From JAMOAW01 sp039908535 (GTDB lineage: Bacteria > Pseudomonadota > Magnetococcia > Magnetococcales > JADFZT01), in the NCBI GenBank assembly GCA_039908535.1, contig JAMOAW010000062.1, positions 1 through 38,162 of the forward strand: 38,162 bases of DNA. The letters run 5' to 3'. The notes under the pieces were generated by a model. That model was given only the letters and a program-made list of their open reading frames with translations. It was not told where the DNA came from and made no database searches. Position numbers and translations under genes: made by a program. Of this stretch, positions 16,987 to 25,529 are shown in pieces (within the stretch, counting starts at the first letter, position 1; each line of letters begins with the position of its first letter).

Positions 16987-17946
16987 TTAATCGTCATCCT
17001 CTTTATGTTCTTTGGAGCGATTTGTTGGTTGCGCCTGTAGGTCGCCTTGATTTGCAGGATGTTGAATGGATCCAGATAGACCTTCCCGCCAACGTCCTGA
17101 TTTCCAAAGCCACTCAGCCTCATCTTTATTTGCATTGCGATGACACAAAACACAACGCTCGAAATCCCGGATTCCCTCCTCCAGATGTTCCTGTCTTATT
17201 TTTCCTCTAGAATGTTCGTGACAATCATAGCAGGTATAGCTCTTGTAATCATTGTTTGGATGGCATAGTGCGCATTTTACGTGATGCTCTTTGTCAAAAG
17301 AAAAGGATCTCTCATGGTCAAAAGTAGCGGGTTTCCACTTGGTAACGGTGTGACACAAGCCGCACTTGTCAGATGTCTGTTTATGTATAGAATCAGCAGG
17401 TATTTTGCTTTTATGGCATTTTGTACATTGCTCACGTTGTGTGGTAGATAACTGATCGTGCTTAAATTGAGCTGGTTTCCATTTTGTTAGCCCATGGCAT
17501 AGAGTGCATTGATCGGTGGATTTTTGATGTAAGGAGTCGTTGGGTCGTTGATGGCATGTGATACACTGGTTGCGTGTGGTGTCATCCAATAATTGGTGGG
17601 AAAACGGCTCTTCAATGCGGTATTTGGCTACCCCTGAATGATCACTATGACATGAAACACATGTTTTTCCAAGTAATTTTTGATGGAATGGTGATTTTGT
17701 CTTCTTTTCAACGAATGGGACTCCTTTGCTTGTCAGCACGCCAATGTTCTCTACCTTATGACAAGAGATACATTGTTTATATGATGTCCCAAAGAAAGGA
17801 AAGTGGCATGTAAAACAATTTTTTTCAAACGAACGATGTCCCTTTAAGAGATGACCAGGGCTGATCATCAGGTGCGGGTACAGGAACACGAGTGCCGCAA
17901 TAATACTCAAATTAGCAAACAAAAAGTATGTGACGAATCGATTCAT
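16987..17946 (-). CDS. Membrane-anchored decahaem c-type cytochrome
   Basis: This 319-residue protein has an N-terminal membrane helix (about residues 5-24) followed by ten CxxCH haem-binding motifs: CFTCH, CISCH, CVSCH, CITCH, CTLCH, CTKCH, CGLCH, CALCH, CYDCH and CVLCH. The first Cys is at about residue 44. Several units share a ...H...C..CH..T.WKPA pattern, so part of the protein arose by internal duplication. It should face the periplasm and carry electrons along a haem chain. The ATG at 17946 is chosen because it overlaps the upstream membrane-protein stop (ATGA, 17943-17946), showing translational coupling. The redox partner is not identified; the coupled protein suggests a quinol-linked module. 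The C-terminus is acidic (EHKEDDD). Confidence 0.88.
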   Translation of the reverse strand: MNRFVTYFLFANLSIIAALVFLYPHLMISPGHLLKGHRSFEKNCFTCHFPFFGTSYKQCISCHKVENIGVLTSKGVPFVEKKTKSPFHQKLLGKTCVSCHSDHSGVAKYRIEEPFSHQLLDDTTRNQCITCHQRPNDSLHQKSTDQCTLCHGLTKWKPAQFKHDQLSTTQREQCTKCHKSKIPADSIHKQTSDKCGLCHTVTKWKPATFDHERSFSFDKEHHVKCALCHPNNDYKSYTCYDCHEHSRGKIRQEHLEEGIRDFERCVLCHRNANKDEAEWLWKSGRWREGLSGSIQHPANQGDLQAQPTNRSKEHKEDDD

Positions 17947-18521
17947 TTCCATTCCCAAAACAGAAAGACGCTGACAATATGGCCTAAAGTAAGGATGGCA
18001 AACGCATAAGAAATTGGAAAATGTACTGTTCGCCATTGCACCATTAAATCGTAAGTCACGGCATCCCAGAATAACTCTTTTTCAATTTCGTTTTTGGCCA
18101 TGCCGTCCAATTGATATTGTTTGCGAAGTGACGCCAAATGCCTGCGAGAACGGCCGAGCAGATACTGTCCCACAAGACCACTGATCACGTTAATGACCAT
18201 TGCGATCGAGGCCAACCAAGGAAGGATGGTATTGAAATGGATGCCAGAGTGGATAAAAATCATCAAAGCTCCCAGCCACGTAAATAACTCGTGAATTTTT
18301 AATAAAATTTGTGGTTTTCCATACGGGATGATCTTTCGTTTTTTCAGAGAGTATATTAAAGATAACACAATCAAAATCGTTCCCGGGATGCCCATGTAAC
18401 GTCCAACCCACACTAGACTAAAAGAGTGGAGAATGACATCGCCCAAGATCGTCGCTCCTATCAAGATGGCGAACCGGGTCAGAAATGGTAAAACTTCTAC
18501 ATAAAAAATTGAGTTTCTCAT
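17943..18521 (-). CDS. Small multi-helix membrane protein, probable cytochrome b-type quinol partner
   Basis: This 192-residue protein has about five hydrophobic segments (roughly residues 10-33, 43-58, 77-93, 97-120 and 166-188). Histidines lie in or near membrane helices: LHSF, KIHELF, FIHSGIHFN, RTVHFPISY and TLGHIVS. Paired histidines of this kind are typical of membrane haem b ligation. It overlaps the decahaem cytochrome gene by ATGA. By analogy with known b-type cytochrome plus multihaem c modules, it may move electrons between the quinone pool and the periplasmic cytochrome. I do not recognise the family with certainty, and no direct haem evidence can be obtained from sequence alone. 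Confidence 0.7.
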   Translation of the reverse strand: MRNSIFYVEVLPFLTRFAILIGATILGDVILHSFSLVWVGRYMGIPGTILIVLSLIYSLKKRKIIPYGKPQILLKIHELFTWLGALMIFIHSGIHFNTILPWLASIAMVINVISGLVGQYLLGRSRRHLASLRKQYQLDGMAKNEIEKELFWDAVTYDLMVQWRTVHFPISYAFAILTLGHIVSVFLFWEWK

Positions 18522-18637
18522 CGTTGTCGTTACGCCACTAAAGAGAGATTACATTTAGGTTTTGAAAGATAAAGTAGACAGCTTTTTAGTTCTTTGTTAC
18601 CTTGAAACATAAAATTGGAAATCATTTTTTCCATGGA

Positions 18638-19120
18638 TTAATGAGAAATAGGATTCCAACCAGGATGGCTAAAATAACGACCATATGTATTTAGAGCATT
18701 GATAATCAAAATGGCACCAGATGACGGATTGATCTTTGCATCCATTGCGTTTGTCCCGTTTATGATCTTTTCAAGTATCACATGCAACTGGGTATCAACT
18801 TCAGGGGATAATTTGCAATTTTTAAATATATAATCAATATGTTCACGAATATTTTTTGCCAGGATTGTATACTGGTCACTTGGAAGAGAATCGTTGTGGA
18901 TACGTGGCAATATGGCCTCTATATCGTGTCGAATATTCTCCATACCTTGACGTAAAGGTATATCCGTTTGCCATTGTTGACCGTTATTTAGAATAAGCTC
19001 AGAAGAATTTTGTAAGTGCCTATCATGGTTAATTTCTTCAGCAGATTGCGCTATGTTTATGGAACCAAAGATGAACCATGCCGTAAGGCCTAAATGCAAG
19101 ATAGAGGGGAAAAATGCCAT
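18638..19120 (-). CDS. Periplasmic helical protein, possibly DnrO-like/cytochrome c'-like, function unknown
   Basis: This 160-residue product starts at the ATG at 19120, which has GAGGAG (19128-19133 on the plus strand as CTCCTC) upstream; the frame is open further upstream but into a repeat. It has a signal peptide (LHLGLTAWFIFGSINIAQSA). The mature part has motifs I associate from memory with small periplasmic proteins in denitrifiers (QQWQTDIPLRQGMENIR, KNCKLSPEVDTQLH, NTYGRYFSHPGW). No CxxCH motif is present, so it is not a c-type cytochrome. It precedes the cytochrome pair by 116 bases on the same strand and is probably part of the same function. Confidence is good for the gene and low for the family. 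Confidence 0.7.
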   Translation of the reverse strand: MAFFPSILHLGLTAWFIFGSINIAQSAEEINHDRHLQNSSELILNNGQQWQTDIPLRQGMENIRHDIEAILPRIHNDSLPSDQYTILAKNIREHIDYIFKNCKLSPEVDTQLHVILEKIINGTNAMDAKINPSSGAILIINALNTYGRYFSHPGWNPISH

Positions 19121-19147
19121 TGGACGACTCCTCGCTGATGTGTGTGT

Positions 19148-19262
19148 GAACATGGTGCCCGGCGGGCAAAAAAGTCAACATCAAAACCCGGGGGGGGGAA
19201 TTGGGGGGCGGTTCTCCGCCCCCCCCAAGGTCTTGATTTTTATTTTTCTGATACATAAACAA
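19148..19262. repeat. G-rich interspersed repeat, copy 8 (reverse orientation)
   Basis: Read on the minus strand this is ATGTATCAGAAAAATAAAAA, AGACCTTGG, a GGGCGGAGAACCGCCC hairpin, then AAAACCC-like and GCCCGCCGGGC ends. It sits between mutY (stop at 19365) and the signal-peptide gene starting at 19120. Confidence 0.75.
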
Positions 19263-19364
19263 AATTATAAGCAGAGAATATGAATTGGACCTGAATAAAA
19301 TTTGTCATTTCTGCGCAGGCGGGAACGAACGAGAATGACGGGGGCTGAAGGATTATAAAAACAA

Positions 19365-20429
19365 TTAATCCAAATGTTTCAATATTTTTTTATGCAAAGT
19401 CGAAATCGCCTTAAGATGAATCTCCTGGTGAGAAAGCCAGAGGTAGGTGTGATTGCCTACGGGGATAAAATTATTTTGCATTTGGTCTACTGTGAAGGGG
19501 TAGGCCGTAAGGTGGAAATGGGTGAAGGTGTGTTTGACAGGGGGATGGGGTGTAAGGGTTGTGGTCAGGCCGAACGTTTGGGCAAAAAGGTGGGCTTGGT
19601 GCAAGGGAGAATCGGGCGTTTGTGGTTGGGGTGGGGTGCTGGGGGGTTCCCAGAGACCGCCTAGGAGGCCTTTTTCGGGGCGACGGCAGAGAAGTAGCTG
19701 GTGGTTTGGGTTGTGGATGAGCAGAGAGATTTGCGTCAGGCGGGGTTTGGTTTTTTTGGGGAGGGTGAGGGGGTAGCGTTCGGGGTGGCCTTGGTGCTGG
19801 GCGAGACAATCCTCTTGCCAGGGGCAGCGGGGGCAGTCGGGGTTGCGAGGGGTGCAAATGGTGGCTCCTAAATCCATAATGGCTTGGGCATAATCACCAG
19901 GACGGGTGTGGGAGGTCTGTCGTTGTGCCGCCTCCCACAGTTGGGCCTTGCCTTGCGTGGAGGGGAGGGGATCGGGAAGAGCTAACAAGCGGGCAAAAAC
20001 CCGTTGGACATTGCCATCAAAAATGGTCTCTGGTTGTCCAAAGGCAATCGCTAAAATCGCCGCTGCCGTGTTGGGACCAATGCCGGGTAGTTTTAATAGT
20101 TTTTCCTTCTCCCTCGGTAGTTGGCCAGACAGCTCTTCGCTCACTAAACGGGCCGCTTGATGCAAATGGCGGGCGCGTTGGTAATATCCTAACCCTTGCC
20201 AGAGGTTTAAAACCTCCTCCTGTTGCGCATAAGACAAAAGATCGACCGTTGGAAAACGGGTCATAAAACGAACATAATAGGGAATAACCGTGTTTACCCC
20301 GGTCTGCTGCAATAACGTTTCTGCAACCCAAATGGCATACGGATCTTGCGTCTCCCGCCAGGGGAGACGGCGGCCATGGCGGTCATAATGATCCAAAAGT
20401 CTTTGCGTGGCGGTGGAAAAATTTTTCAC
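19365..20429 (-). CDS. mutY: A/G-specific adenine glycosylase
   Basis: This 354-residue DNA repair enzyme removes adenine mispaired with 8-oxoguanine. Catalytic Glu37 (WVAETLLQQTGV) and Asp138 (IFDGNVQRV) sit at the same numbers as in E. coli MutY. The helix-hairpin-helix LPGIGPNTAAAI is at 114-125, and the [4Fe-4S] cysteines are Cys192, 199, 202 and 208 with the expected 6-2-5 spacing. The C-terminal region has a NUDIX-like 8-oxoG recognition domain (LICRRPEKGLLGGLWEPP-type motif). The start is GTG, six bases after the batD stop, so it is transcribed as the end of the bat operon. That is an unusual setting for mutY. Confidence 0.95.
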   Translation of the reverse strand: MKNFSTATQRLLDHYDRHGRRLPWRETQDPYAIWVAETLLQQTGVNTVIPYYVRFMTRFPTVDLLSYAQQEEVLNLWQGLGYYQRARHLHQAARLVSEELSGQLPREKEKLLKLPGIGPNTAAAILAIAFGQPETIFDGNVQRVFARLLALPDPLPSTQGKAQLWEAAQRQTSHTRPGDYAQAIMDLGATICTPRNPDCPRCPWQEDCLAQHQGHPERYPLTLPKKTKPRLTQISLLIHNPNHQLLLCRRPEKGLLGGLWEPPSTPPQPQTPDSPLHQAHLFAQTFGLTTTLTPHPPVKHTFTHFHLTAYPFTVDQMQNNFIPVGNHTYLWLSHQEIHLKAISTLHKKILKHLD

Positions 20430-20435
20430 TGTGCG

Positions 20436-20946
20436 TTATGGATTGAGGGGTTCGAGGTTGGATTTGTCATTTGTTTTTATTTGTTTTTTTTGATTTTTAA
20501 CAAGGGGAGCTATGAGTTGCCAAAGAGATGCCCCTTGCCAATCCTGCGGTTCGCCATACAACGCTTGATCAAGTTCTGCCAGGGCCGATTGTATGTGGAT
20601 GTCGTCCAACCGTTTGCCCAGTGCTCCCAAAGTGGTGGGCGTCTGGTGCGTCCAGTGGGTTTTGGCCCAGTCCAGCAGAGCCTCTTTGGCCTGTTGAGGC
20701 TGATTGGTAACACAGGCTACCTCCAGGGCGCGTGGGTTGGAACGGGGTTTGTGAGTCGGGGGAGAAGAGTTTTTTGGGGCGGGTTTTTTGCGCAGCCATA
20801 AAAAAAGAGTCGCCATCCATGCCACAAAAATGCCCCCCGTCAGCCAGGGCCAAAATGAGGCCGCAGGGGTAGGAGAGGGGGTGGCGGCTTCAATGGGTGG
20901 GGTGGTTGATGGGGGTGGCGGTGTCGGTAACGCAGGGGGGGGGGGG
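20436..20946 (-). CDS. batD: BatD C-terminal part, out of frame with the N-terminal part
   Basis: From the poly-C tract downward (minus strand) this frame encodes a proline-rich linker, a membrane helix (WPWLTGGIFVAWMATLFLWL) and a cytosolic-type domain (ALEVACVTNQPQQAKEALLDW, LGALGKRLDD). It ends just before mutY. These are the expected last parts of BatD, so it belongs to the same gene as 20890-22197. The frame is open as far as 21068, but that extra N-terminal part runs through BatD sequence in the wrong frame. Removing one base from the G run at 20935-20946 would give a single 586-residue protein. Confidence 0.75.
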
Positions 20947-22197
20947 CTGGGTTGGTACCGGTGCGGCAGGTGTGACGCTACCAGGGGCGGCGACAATGGT
21001 GAGGGTGTGTTCTGGCAAACGGGCCACCTGCATCTGTTTTGTTTGGCTGTCCCACCAGGGAATTGCAATGGCGGGCAGGGTGAGAGTGCCAGGGGCCGAG
21101 GGAATTAAACTCCATTTTTCCTCCCGTTCTCCCAAAATCCAATCGCCAATGGCGCGGGTCTGAGTGGTGGGTTGGTCGGGATAGAGGTGGAGGTTGGGAA
21201 TCGACGGTTGCGGCAATTGGGGCAGTTGCACCCCTGTTAGCCCTTTGGCACTCAATCCCAACGTGCGGGTGATGGGATCGCCTACCTGATAAGGCCCTTT
21301 TTCTGGGTTAAAATTTTCGGATAAAGTGATCTGGGCGGCGGGCAGCCACCAATTGGCGGGGGCGTTATCGGGTTTGCCTTGGACATCCAAAGTAATGGTA
21401 TCGGCCAACAAGCGGATAGAACGGCTCTCTTGGCCTAAATTGCCAAAGGGATCCATGGCAAAAAATTGGTTCAAGATATCCGCTCGGCTGCGGCGTTTGG
21501 TATTGGTGGCCACCTTGCCTTGTAATACTGCTCCAGGCAGGGGGAGTTTTCCGCTGGTTTGGGCAAAAACCGCATAACGGCGTTCCAATACTTGATAGGT
21601 GCGGCCATTTTTATCTTCTGAAAATGTTCGATCCTCCCCTAAGTGTTCAAAGACCAAATTTTTATTTTCTGGTACAACCAAACTGCCCTCATACAGTTTA
21701 ACGGCGTGATAAATGCGAAGGGTCAAAATGAGTTGTTGCTGTACATAGGGGGTGGTGGTATCCACCGAGGCCTCAAGAAAAATATCTTGATCAGGACCCG
21801 ATGCGCGACCTGTTGGCAGAACCTCAATGGTTATAGGCGTGCTCTTCTCGCCATTGACCTCCAAAGAGGGAATGGTGATTCTGCCCGCGTGTTTAGGCAT
21901 CAGGGTGAGAATAAGGGTGCTGGAACTTTCGCTGTGACCGTTGAGAATGCGAATATTGCTGCTGGTCGAGGTGCCTAGAACGTCGAAATCTTGTTGCAAC
22001 TGGGTCAGGTCTGGCGTATCCGGGGTGTTTCCTAAGCTGGATTCTAAACTCAACTGGAGCGACTCCCCTTCTTGAAGGCGGGAACGGTCGACACTCGCTT
22101 TAATTTCCGAGGTTATGCCAACCACTGGAAAAAAATATAAACAGAGGATAAAAATAAACCAAAAGGTTTTTTTTGGGCCTTTATAAAAATAGATCAT
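20890..22197 (-). CDS. batD: BatD (oxygen-tolerance/aerotolerance family), N-terminal part, frameshifted
   Basis: This 435-residue product starts at an ATGA overlap with the batBC fusion (22194-22197). It has a signal peptide (TFWFIFILCLYFFPVVGITS) followed by the Ig-like beta domains of BatD, with SRLQEGESLQLSLE, LILTLMPKHAGRITIPSLEVNG, RRYAVFAQTSGKLPLPG and IPWWDSQT. It ends prematurely after a run of prolines (PTQPPPP) encoded by the 12-base homopolymer at 20935-20946, missing the membrane anchor. BatD is thought to sit in the periplasm or inner membrane with the VWA proteins BatA and BatB. The break may be phase variation, recent decay or a sequencing error. Confidence 0.85.
   Translation of the reverse strand: MIYFYKGPKKTFWFIFILCLYFFPVVGITSEIKASVDRSRLQEGESLQLSLESSLGNTPDTPDLTQLQQDFDVLGTSTSSNIRILNGHSESSSTLILTLMPKHAGRITIPSLEVNGEKSTPITIEVLPTGRASGPDQDIFLEASVDTTTPYVQQQLILTLRIYHAVKLYEGSLVVPENKNLVFEHLGEDRTFSEDKNGRTYQVLERRYAVFAQTSGKLPLPGAVLQGKVATNTKRRSRADILNQFFAMDPFGNLGQESRSIRLLADTITLDVQGKPDNAPANWWLPAAQITLSENFNPEKGPYQVGDPITRTLGLSAKGLTGVQLPQLPQPSIPNLHLYPDQPTTQTRAIGDWILGEREEKWSLIPSAPGTLTLPAIAIPWWDSQTKQMQVARLPEHTLTIVAAPGSVTPAAPVPTQPPPPCVTDTATPINHPTH
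20935..20946. repeat. Homopolymer tract (12 G on plus strand) breaking batD
   Basis: Twelve consecutive G lie inside the proline-rich linker of BatD. The combined gene 20436-22197 is 1762 bases, one more than a multiple of three. A tract of 11 (or 8, or 14) would restore the frame. Confidence 0.85.
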
Positions 22198-23978
22198 GGC
22201 TGTTCTCCAGAAGCGTTGCCTTGGCGGCGACGATATTCCAATAAAAATTTGCGTCTGAAAAGTCCAGCGGGGTCATCTGGAATCCGTTGTAGCCACTGCT
22301 CGGTGGATTGCTCCATCTCCTGCTGTTCGCGCTTTTCTTGCGCGGATGGTGGAGGGGTTTCTGGGGTAGATGGCTCTTCTTGGGCCGTTGCGTGTTGGGA
22401 GTGTGGCTCTTTTTCCGGTTGAGAGGGAGAAGAAGCCTGAGGCTTGGCAGTATCTGGCTGGGAAGACTCTTTTTGTGCGTCAGATTCCTCTTTTTTGGGT
22501 TCGGATTTCTGTTTGTTGTTTTGAGAATTTTCTTCTTTTTTCGTGTTCTCCTCTTTTTTCTTTTCATCTTGAGCGTTATCGTCCGAAGATTTTTGGGGGG
22601 GAGGAGGTGGTTCTTTTTCAATAATTTGTTGGACCAACTTTTGGTTGGCGCGGGCATCGGCATGGTTGGGATTGAGTTTTAATGCCTGCTCATAGGCCGC
22701 CAGGGCCTGGGGATATTGACCCAGTCCGGTGAGGGCGTTACCTTTATTATAGTAACTATCGGCTGTAGGGTGTTGTCCAAAGGCTTGGGCGGCTTCTTGT
22801 AGGTTATGATCCTGGTAGTGGGCCACTCCTTGCCACTCTGGGTTTGTAAAGAGGGTGGCGGCCTTTTTGGCATCGCCGTTGGCCAACGCTTGCGCCCCTT
22901 GTTGATCAGGGCGTTGCCAAAGATCGGACCAGGAAAAGGCCAGGGCTGGTTGGGGGGTGCAAAAAGAGCATATCAGCACCGCAACGAACAACCAGCCGCG
23001 TCGAAAGGCCAGGGCGGCCAGAGGTAAAATCAGGAGAAACAACCACGGCCCTTCCTCGCGCCAGACTGGGGCGGCGCGTTCGGTTTCGGTGATGCCTTTG
23101 GTTAGGGTGAGGGGATCTTTGGCCAAGAGTTGGTCGATATCCTGGTCATCTGGGGTGATTTCGGTGTAGAGGCCATGACCCAATTGGGCTAAGGCGCGCA
23201 GGGGTTCCACTTGGAGTTGGGCAAGCAGCACCTTGCCTTGGCTATCCTTCATAAAAGCCCCTTTTTCCAATGGAATTGGGGCTCCTTGGCGGGTGCCCAC
23301 CCCCAATATTGAGAGTCGGTGACCGGACTCGGTGAGTTTACGGACGGTTTCTAATGTTTTAGAAGGGGCTTCATCGCCACTGGTGATGAGAATAAGATGG
23401 CCTTTGCCAAGTCCAGAACTTGTGAACATTTCTCCTGCGATTTCCAAGCCTCGGTAGGGGAGTTGGCCTTGAATGGGCATGATGTTGGGCTCCATGGCCT
23501 CCAGCAGTGGCACGATGGCTTGGGCATCGGTGGGGGGAGAGAGGATAAAGCCATCCCCGGCAAATACCACCAAGCCGATTTGACCGCCTTGATTTTTTTC
23601 TAAAATATCATGTACTTTTTGTTTGGCCCGCAGCAATCTGGAGGGGCGGATATCTTGGGCCTGCATGCTTGAAGAGAGGTCCAGCACCACAATAAGGGGG
23701 TTGTGGGGACGATAAACCGGCTGGGGTATTTTTTCCCAAGCCGGTCCTGCCAAGGCCAACACGGTCGCCCACCAAGCCAAGGCCAATACCGCCAGCCAGC
23801 CGTGGGATTTTTTTGGGTTGGTGCCTTGCAGCAGGTGGGGCAAAAGGTGCGGGTCGATAAAATTTTGCCACTCTTCTCCAGCGCGCCACTGCCGCCATAA
23901 TAGAAAAATTAAAAAAAGAGCGGGGAGAGCAGCCCAAAGCCATAAAGGGCGGATAAAGTGGAACAGTTCACCGTTCAT
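22194..23978 (-). CDS. BatB-BatC fusion: VWA domain with TPR repeats
   Basis: The start is the ATG at 23978, which overlaps the batA stop (ATGA); the frame is open further upstream. The 594-residue product has two N-terminal membrane helices (about 11-28 and 61-79) and a VWA domain with MIDAS motif DLSSS at 100-104 and LILITSGDEAPS. Another membrane helix near residues 335-370 follows, then a TPR region (SYYNKGNALTGLGQYPQALA, YEQALKLNPNHADAR). The tail is about 100 residues rich in Lys, Glu, Ser, Pro and Gln and ends in an Arg-rich stretch (FRRKFLLEYRRRQG). In Bacteroidetes BatB and BatC are usually separate proteins; here they are joined. The cluster has been linked to aerotolerance and envelope stress, but the molecular role is unsettled. 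Confidence 0.88.
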   Translation of the reverse strand: MNGELFHFIRPLWLWAALPALFLIFLLWRQWRAGEEWQNFIDPHLLPHLLQGTNPKKSHGWLAVLALAWWATVLALAGPAWEKIPQPVYRPHNPLIVVLDLSSSMQAQDIRPSRLLRAKQKVHDILEKNQGGQIGLVVFAGDGFILSPPTDAQAIVPLLEAMEPNIMPIQGQLPYRGLEIAGEMFTSSGLGKGHLILITSGDEAPSKTLETVRKLTESGHRLSILGVGTRQGAPIPLEKGAFMKDSQGKVLLAQLQVEPLRALAQLGHGLYTEITPDDQDIDQLLAKDPLTLTKGITETERAAPVWREEGPWLFLLILPLAALAFRRGWLFVAVLICSFCTPQPALAFSWSDLWQRPDQQGAQALANGDAKKAATLFTNPEWQGVAHYQDHNLQEAAQAFGQHPTADSYYNKGNALTGLGQYPQALAAYEQALKLNPNHADARANQKLVQQIIEKEPPPPPQKSSDDNAQDEKKKEENTKKEENSQNNKQKSEPKKEESDAQKESSQPDTAKPQASSPSQPEKEPHSQHATAQEEPSTPETPPPSAQEKREQQEMEQSTEQWLQRIPDDPAGLFRRKFLLEYRRRQGNASGEQP

Positions 23979-25027
23979 CGGGGTCGCCTTTTCCAGTTTA
24001 TTTGCAGCCATAAATTGCGAATTTTTTCGCCAACATTTAAAAAAGAGACTATTAAAACAAAAGATAATAGTAACGCCGGTCCCAGCAGCCAAGGATAGAG
24101 GGCTTGCCGCCGGATAAAAATTTCTTTGTCATCCAGGGTGGGTTCCAGTTGATCAATCAGGTGGTAGATCTCCTCAAGGGATTCGGTGGCCGAGGCGCGG
24201 AAATAGCGTCCGCCAGTGGTTTCGGCCAAAGTGGTCAACCGTTTTTCGTCCAAATCTCGAGAGGGATCTACCATGCGGGTGCCGAAGAGTCCCGGGACCG
24301 GCATGGGCTCCGTGGAGCCCATGCCGATGGTATAGAGTTTGATTTTTTCTTGGGCGGCCAGACGGGCGGCGGTTTCGGGTTCCATCATGCCTGCGGTGTT
24401 GGCCCCATCGGTGAGGAGGATGATCACACGGCTTTGGCCAGGGAGATCCCGCATCCGTTTAACGGCCAGTCCGAGGGCATCGCCGATGGAGGTTTTTTCT
24501 CCGGCGAGTCCGATAACCGCCTCTTTGAGCATGAGCGCGACAACTTTGCGGTCAAAGGTGAGAGGTGTTTGCAGGTAGGCGTTGTCGCCAAATAGAATCA
24601 ATCCCAAACGATCCCCCACCCGGCGCTCGATAAAGCGGGCTGCCACGTTTTGAATGGCGGTTAAGCGATCAACCCGTTGGCCGTTGAGTTCGAAATCGGG
24701 TGTTTGCATACTGCCAGAGAGATCCACGGCCAGCATTAAATCTCGGCCACTGGTGGGCAGTTCCAAAGGGGGATCGAGCCATTCGGGGCAAAGGGCGGCC
24801 AGTACCAAAAGCAGCCAGATCAAGGAGGCCAGCCACCGGACCCAGCCGTTTAAAGGTCGTTGTGAGGTGGAGAGGCGTTCTAGTTGTTGTAACGTTTGAA
24901 AAAAAGGTACCAGCAGGCTCGCCTTTGACTCCTCGACTGGATTTGAAAAAACAAATCGATAGACCAGCCAGGGCAGGGGTAGAGCCAAGATCATCCAGGG
25001 CCAAGCGAGGTGAAAACCGGTTTCCAT
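23975..25027 (-). CDS. batA: BatA-like VWA domain membrane protein
   Basis: This 350-residue protein starts at the ATG at 25027 (METGFHLAWPWM), one base after the stop of the DUF4381 gene. An N-terminal membrane segment (about 8-26) and a second near 63-80 precede the VWA domain, whose MIDAS Asp102-x-Ser104-x-Ser106 (DLSGSM) and ILLTDGANTAG are intact. A C-terminal membrane helix (about 320-340) follows an RYFRASATESLEEIY segment typical of BatA. VWA domains bind a divalent cation and mediate protein-protein contact. The stop overlaps the next VWA gene, so the two are made in coupled amounts. Confidence 0.9.
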   Translation of the reverse strand: METGFHLAWPWMILALPLPWLVYRFVFSNPVEESKASLLVPFFQTLQQLERLSTSQRPLNGWVRWLASLIWLLLVLAALCPEWLDPPLELPTSGRDLMLAVDLSGSMQTPDFELNGQRVDRLTAIQNVAARFIERRVGDRLGLILFGDNAYLQTPLTFDRKVVALMLKEAVIGLAGEKTSIGDALGLAVKRMRDLPGQSRVIILLTDGANTAGMMEPETAARLAAQEKIKLYTIGMGSTEPMPVPGLFGTRMVDPSRDLDEKRLTTLAETTGGRYFRASATESLEEIYHLIDQLEPTLDDKEIFIRRQALYPWLLGPALLLSFVLIVSFLNVGEKIRNLWLQINWKRRPR

Positions 25028-25028
25028 A

Positions 25029-25529
25029 TCAGGGGGTGTTGTTGAGGGGCATGGGTTTGGCCCGAATCCAGGCGCGCACGATGGCCAGGAGGGCATTGGG
25101 GTCGTCTGGTTCAACCAAACGGTAGGGACCGCTGGCCAAGAGCTCTCCTGCTCCTTGGCTAAAGGCTTTGGTTTGGCCGGTTTGATCTAAAAATGCCAGC
25201 CATTTTTGTCCTGTAAGGGCAGCGGTTGCTGGGCGTCCATAGCGTTGCATGGCCACACGGCGCAGCAAAACAGAGAGCTTTTGGAGCAATTGCAGGCCAT
25301 CTTGGTTTTTTTGATAGGATGCGGCAATCTGCTCCAGTTCGATGAGAGCCTCTCGGATGGGGCGACGGGCTTGGAAAAATCGGCGTAAACGGAAAAAAAG
25401 CCATGGGCTCGCTATGAAAAGCAGGGCGGCCAATCCCCACCAACCAGGTGCGGGAGGCCAGAAGGAGATGGGTTCTGGAGGGTGGATCGGCTGCAGTTGG
25501 GCCAATAATTTTTCTATCTCTGGGTTCAT
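25029..25529 (-). CDS. DUF4381 membrane protein of the Bat/MoxR cluster
   Basis: This 166-residue protein has the usual DUF4381 layout: a short N-terminus with IHPPEPISFWPPAPGWW, a single membrane helix (about 31-48), a basic juxtamembrane stretch (FRLRRFFQARRP) and a cytosolic helical domain (LLQKLSVLLRRVAMQRYGR, GQKWLAFLDQTG). It overlaps the DUF58 gene by ATGA (25526-25529). It is a regular partner in moxR-DUF58-DUF4381-VWA operons; its biochemical role is unknown. Confidence 0.88.
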   Translation of the reverse strand: MNPEIEKLLAQLQPIHPPEPISFWPPAPGWWGLAALLFIASPWLFFRLRRFFQARRPIREALIELEQIAASYQKNQDGLQLLQKLSVLLRRVAMQRYGRPATAALTGQKWLAFLDQTGQTKAFSQGAGELLASGPYRLVEPDDPNALLAIVRAWIRAKPMPLNNTP

